A stretch of DNA of 6,563 nt, taken from contig JABIBH010000387.1 in NCBI GenBank assembly GCA_018652925.1, positions 1 through 6,563 on the forward strand. Reading direction: 5' to 3'. The notes beneath the pieces are model-generated. The model was not told where the DNA came from. It saw only the letters and a list, made by a program, of their open reading frames with translations, and ran no database searches. The stretch is from a bacterium. Lineage in GTDB: Bacteria > Krumholzibacteriota > Krumholzibacteriia > LZORAL124-64-63. How positions within the stretch are numbered: position 1 is the first letter of the stretch; every line of letters begins with the position of its first letter. The translations under genes were made by a program, and so were the position numbers. Shown one piece after another: positions 5,537 through 6,563 of this stretch.

Positions 5537-6563
5537 CTTATTGAGCTTTTCCTGCTCAACTTCAATCTGTTCATCTTCAATTCTTGGGAACAAAATTTCC
5601 TGTTTCCCAAGTTCAAGCCCAGAAGGCAACGGAGTGGTTGCATGAATAAAGCTGTTTGTGTGCAAATCGGATTCCTGTCCCAACCATGCCCAAAGTTTTT
5701 CCATGGCAAATGGAGTTACTGGTGCCATCATCACACAAAGAGCTTTCAGGATTTGCAGTGACACAGAAATTGAGACTCCGCATCTGTCCATGTCAGTTTT
5801 TCTGGATTTGAACGGTGCCGATTCATCAAAGTATCTGTTGCCAACCTGACCAGCTGAAAATGCTTCTTCCATGGCCAGTTTTATTTCAAAGTTTGCCAGG
5901 TGAGTGCGCCATTGCCCAAGATGAACTTCAACCTTGTTGAGTGCTTCACGATCGATGTCTTCGAGTACAGAATCTGACCACTGAGGAACTTTGCCATCGA
6001 AGTATTTGTGGGCAAAACTGAAGATTCGATTGGCTAGGTTGCCAAAGTTGTTGCCAAGTTCATTGTTGTTCCTGGCTTGCAGGCCTTCCCAGGAAAAGTT
6101 TGTGTCACGAGTTTCCGGCAACGTGCGAGCCAGAGTGTAACGCAGAGTATCGGCAGGAAAATTCTCTAGAAATTCAGGCAGCCAGACTGCGTAGCCTCTG
6201 CTTGTTGAAAGCTTGCTTCCCTCAAGGTTGAGGAACTCATTGGCAGGAACATTGTCAGGCAAGATCCAGTTTTCAGAGTGGTTCATCAACATGCCCGGGA
6301 ACATGATGGCATGGAATACAATGTTGTCCTTGCCGATGAAGTGAAGCAGCCGAGTACTGTCGTCCTGCCACCACTTGCGCCACGCTTCAGGATCGCCTTG
6401 CTCGTTAGCCCATTCTCTGGTTGAAGAAATATAACCGATTGGCGCATCAAACCAGACATACATCACTTTACCTTCGTGATCTTCCAGCGGAACTTTTACT
6501 CCCCAGTGCAAGTCACGAGTAGCTGCTCTGTCACTGAGGCCATCATCAAACCACCCTCTGCAA
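5525..6563 (-). CDS. metG: Methionyl-tRNA synthetase, C-terminal part (5' end outside window)
   Basis: Class I aminoacyl-tRNA synthetase that charges tRNA-Met with methionine in the cytoplasm. The frame stays open to the right edge, so the 345 visible residues are the 3' part; the HIGH motif and zinc knuckle must lie beyond 6563. A TTG at 6511 is an internal Leu codon, because MetRS-like sequence (GWFDDGLSDRAATRDLHWGV) continues upstream of it. Seen in order: the YVWFDAPIGY catalytic-core segment; the LLHFIGKDNIVFH block; KLSTS (6200-6214) as the KMSKS equivalent; then the helical anticodon-binding domain with NNNELGNNFGNLANR. At the position of E. coli Trp461 (APW) this protein has APF, with Phe at 5810-5812. 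The protein stops soon after the anticodon domain (ends KLNKLQD, TAG stop), so the Trbp111-like OB-fold that ends many bacterial MetRS is absent. Identification is firm. Confidence 0.97.
   Translation of the reverse strand, partial: CRGWFDDGLSDRAATRDLHWGVKVPLEDHEGKVMYVWFDAPIGYISSTREWANEQGDPEAWRKWWQDDSTRLLHFIGKDNIVFHAIMFPGMLMNHSENWILPDNVPANEFLNLEGSKLSTSRGYAVWLPEFLENFPADTLRYTLARTLPETRDTNFSWEGLQARNNNELGNNFGNLANRIFSFAHKYFDGKVPQWSDSVLEDIDREALNKVEVHLGQWRTHLANFEIKLAMEEAFSAGQVGNRYFDESAPFKSRKTDMDRCGVSISVSLQILKALCVMMAPVTPFAMEKLWAWLGQESDLHTNSFIHATTPLPSGLELGKQEILFPRIEDEQIEVEQEKLNKLQD

Noticed and set aside
5501..5540. MerR/CueR- or ArsR-type metal operator in the promoter region
   Set aside because: The -35/-10 spacing is 17 bp rather than 19-20, and no clear dyad or ArsR-like palindrome could be seen; no regulator gene is present in the window.
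6509..6511. TTG at 6511 as a true start of a short MetRS-like protein
   Set aside because: The frame continues to the right edge with conserved MetRS sequence upstream of the TTG, so it is an internal Leu codon of a gene cut by the window boundary.

Overview
The window holds one block of genes, all read on the minus strand (right to left), with almost no non-coding DNA. It is a double-membrane (Gram-negative-type) bacterium: there is a complete inner-membrane RND pump, a periplasmic adaptor and a TolC-family outer-membrane channel. I cannot fix the phylum. By eye the base composition is moderate (mid-40s % GC). The MetRS fragment carries KLSTS in place of KMSKS, and its neighbourhood (LEG-x-K-[IL]-STSR) reminds me of MetRS from Bacteroidota and some other non-proteobacterial lineages. 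That is recollection, not a search.

Layout in transcription order: (1) the 3' part of metG, methionyl-tRNA synthetase, running in from the right edge to 5525; (2) a 24-bp gap and a 105-residue exported Cys/Asp-rich protein of no family I recognise (5183-5500); (3) a 53-bp gap and a CzcC/TolC-type outer-membrane factor (3933-5129); (4) a CzcB/CusB-type periplasmic adaptor (3061-3936), coupled to it by an ATGA overlap; (5) 12 bp further on, a CusA/CzcA-family heavy-metal RND pump (4-3048), whose stop lies three bases from the left edge. A promoter-like TTGCAA-N17-TATAAT straddles the end of metG and would start transcription almost exactly at the ATG of the small protein.

Taken together, genes 2-5 read as a metal-efflux operon: an inner-membrane proton-driven pump, an adaptor, an exit duct and a small secreted, potentially metal-binding protein at the head. 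The three transport genes are standard families. The less ordinary points are the small Cys-rich leader protein and its possible leaderless start, an adaptor that appears to lack the alpha-helical hairpin, a pump with mixed CusA-like and CzcA-like signatures, and a MetRS with Phe where the anticodon-reading Trp is expected and no C-terminal tRNA-binding domain. I see no CRISPR, mobile element, RNA gene or clear intrinsic terminator.
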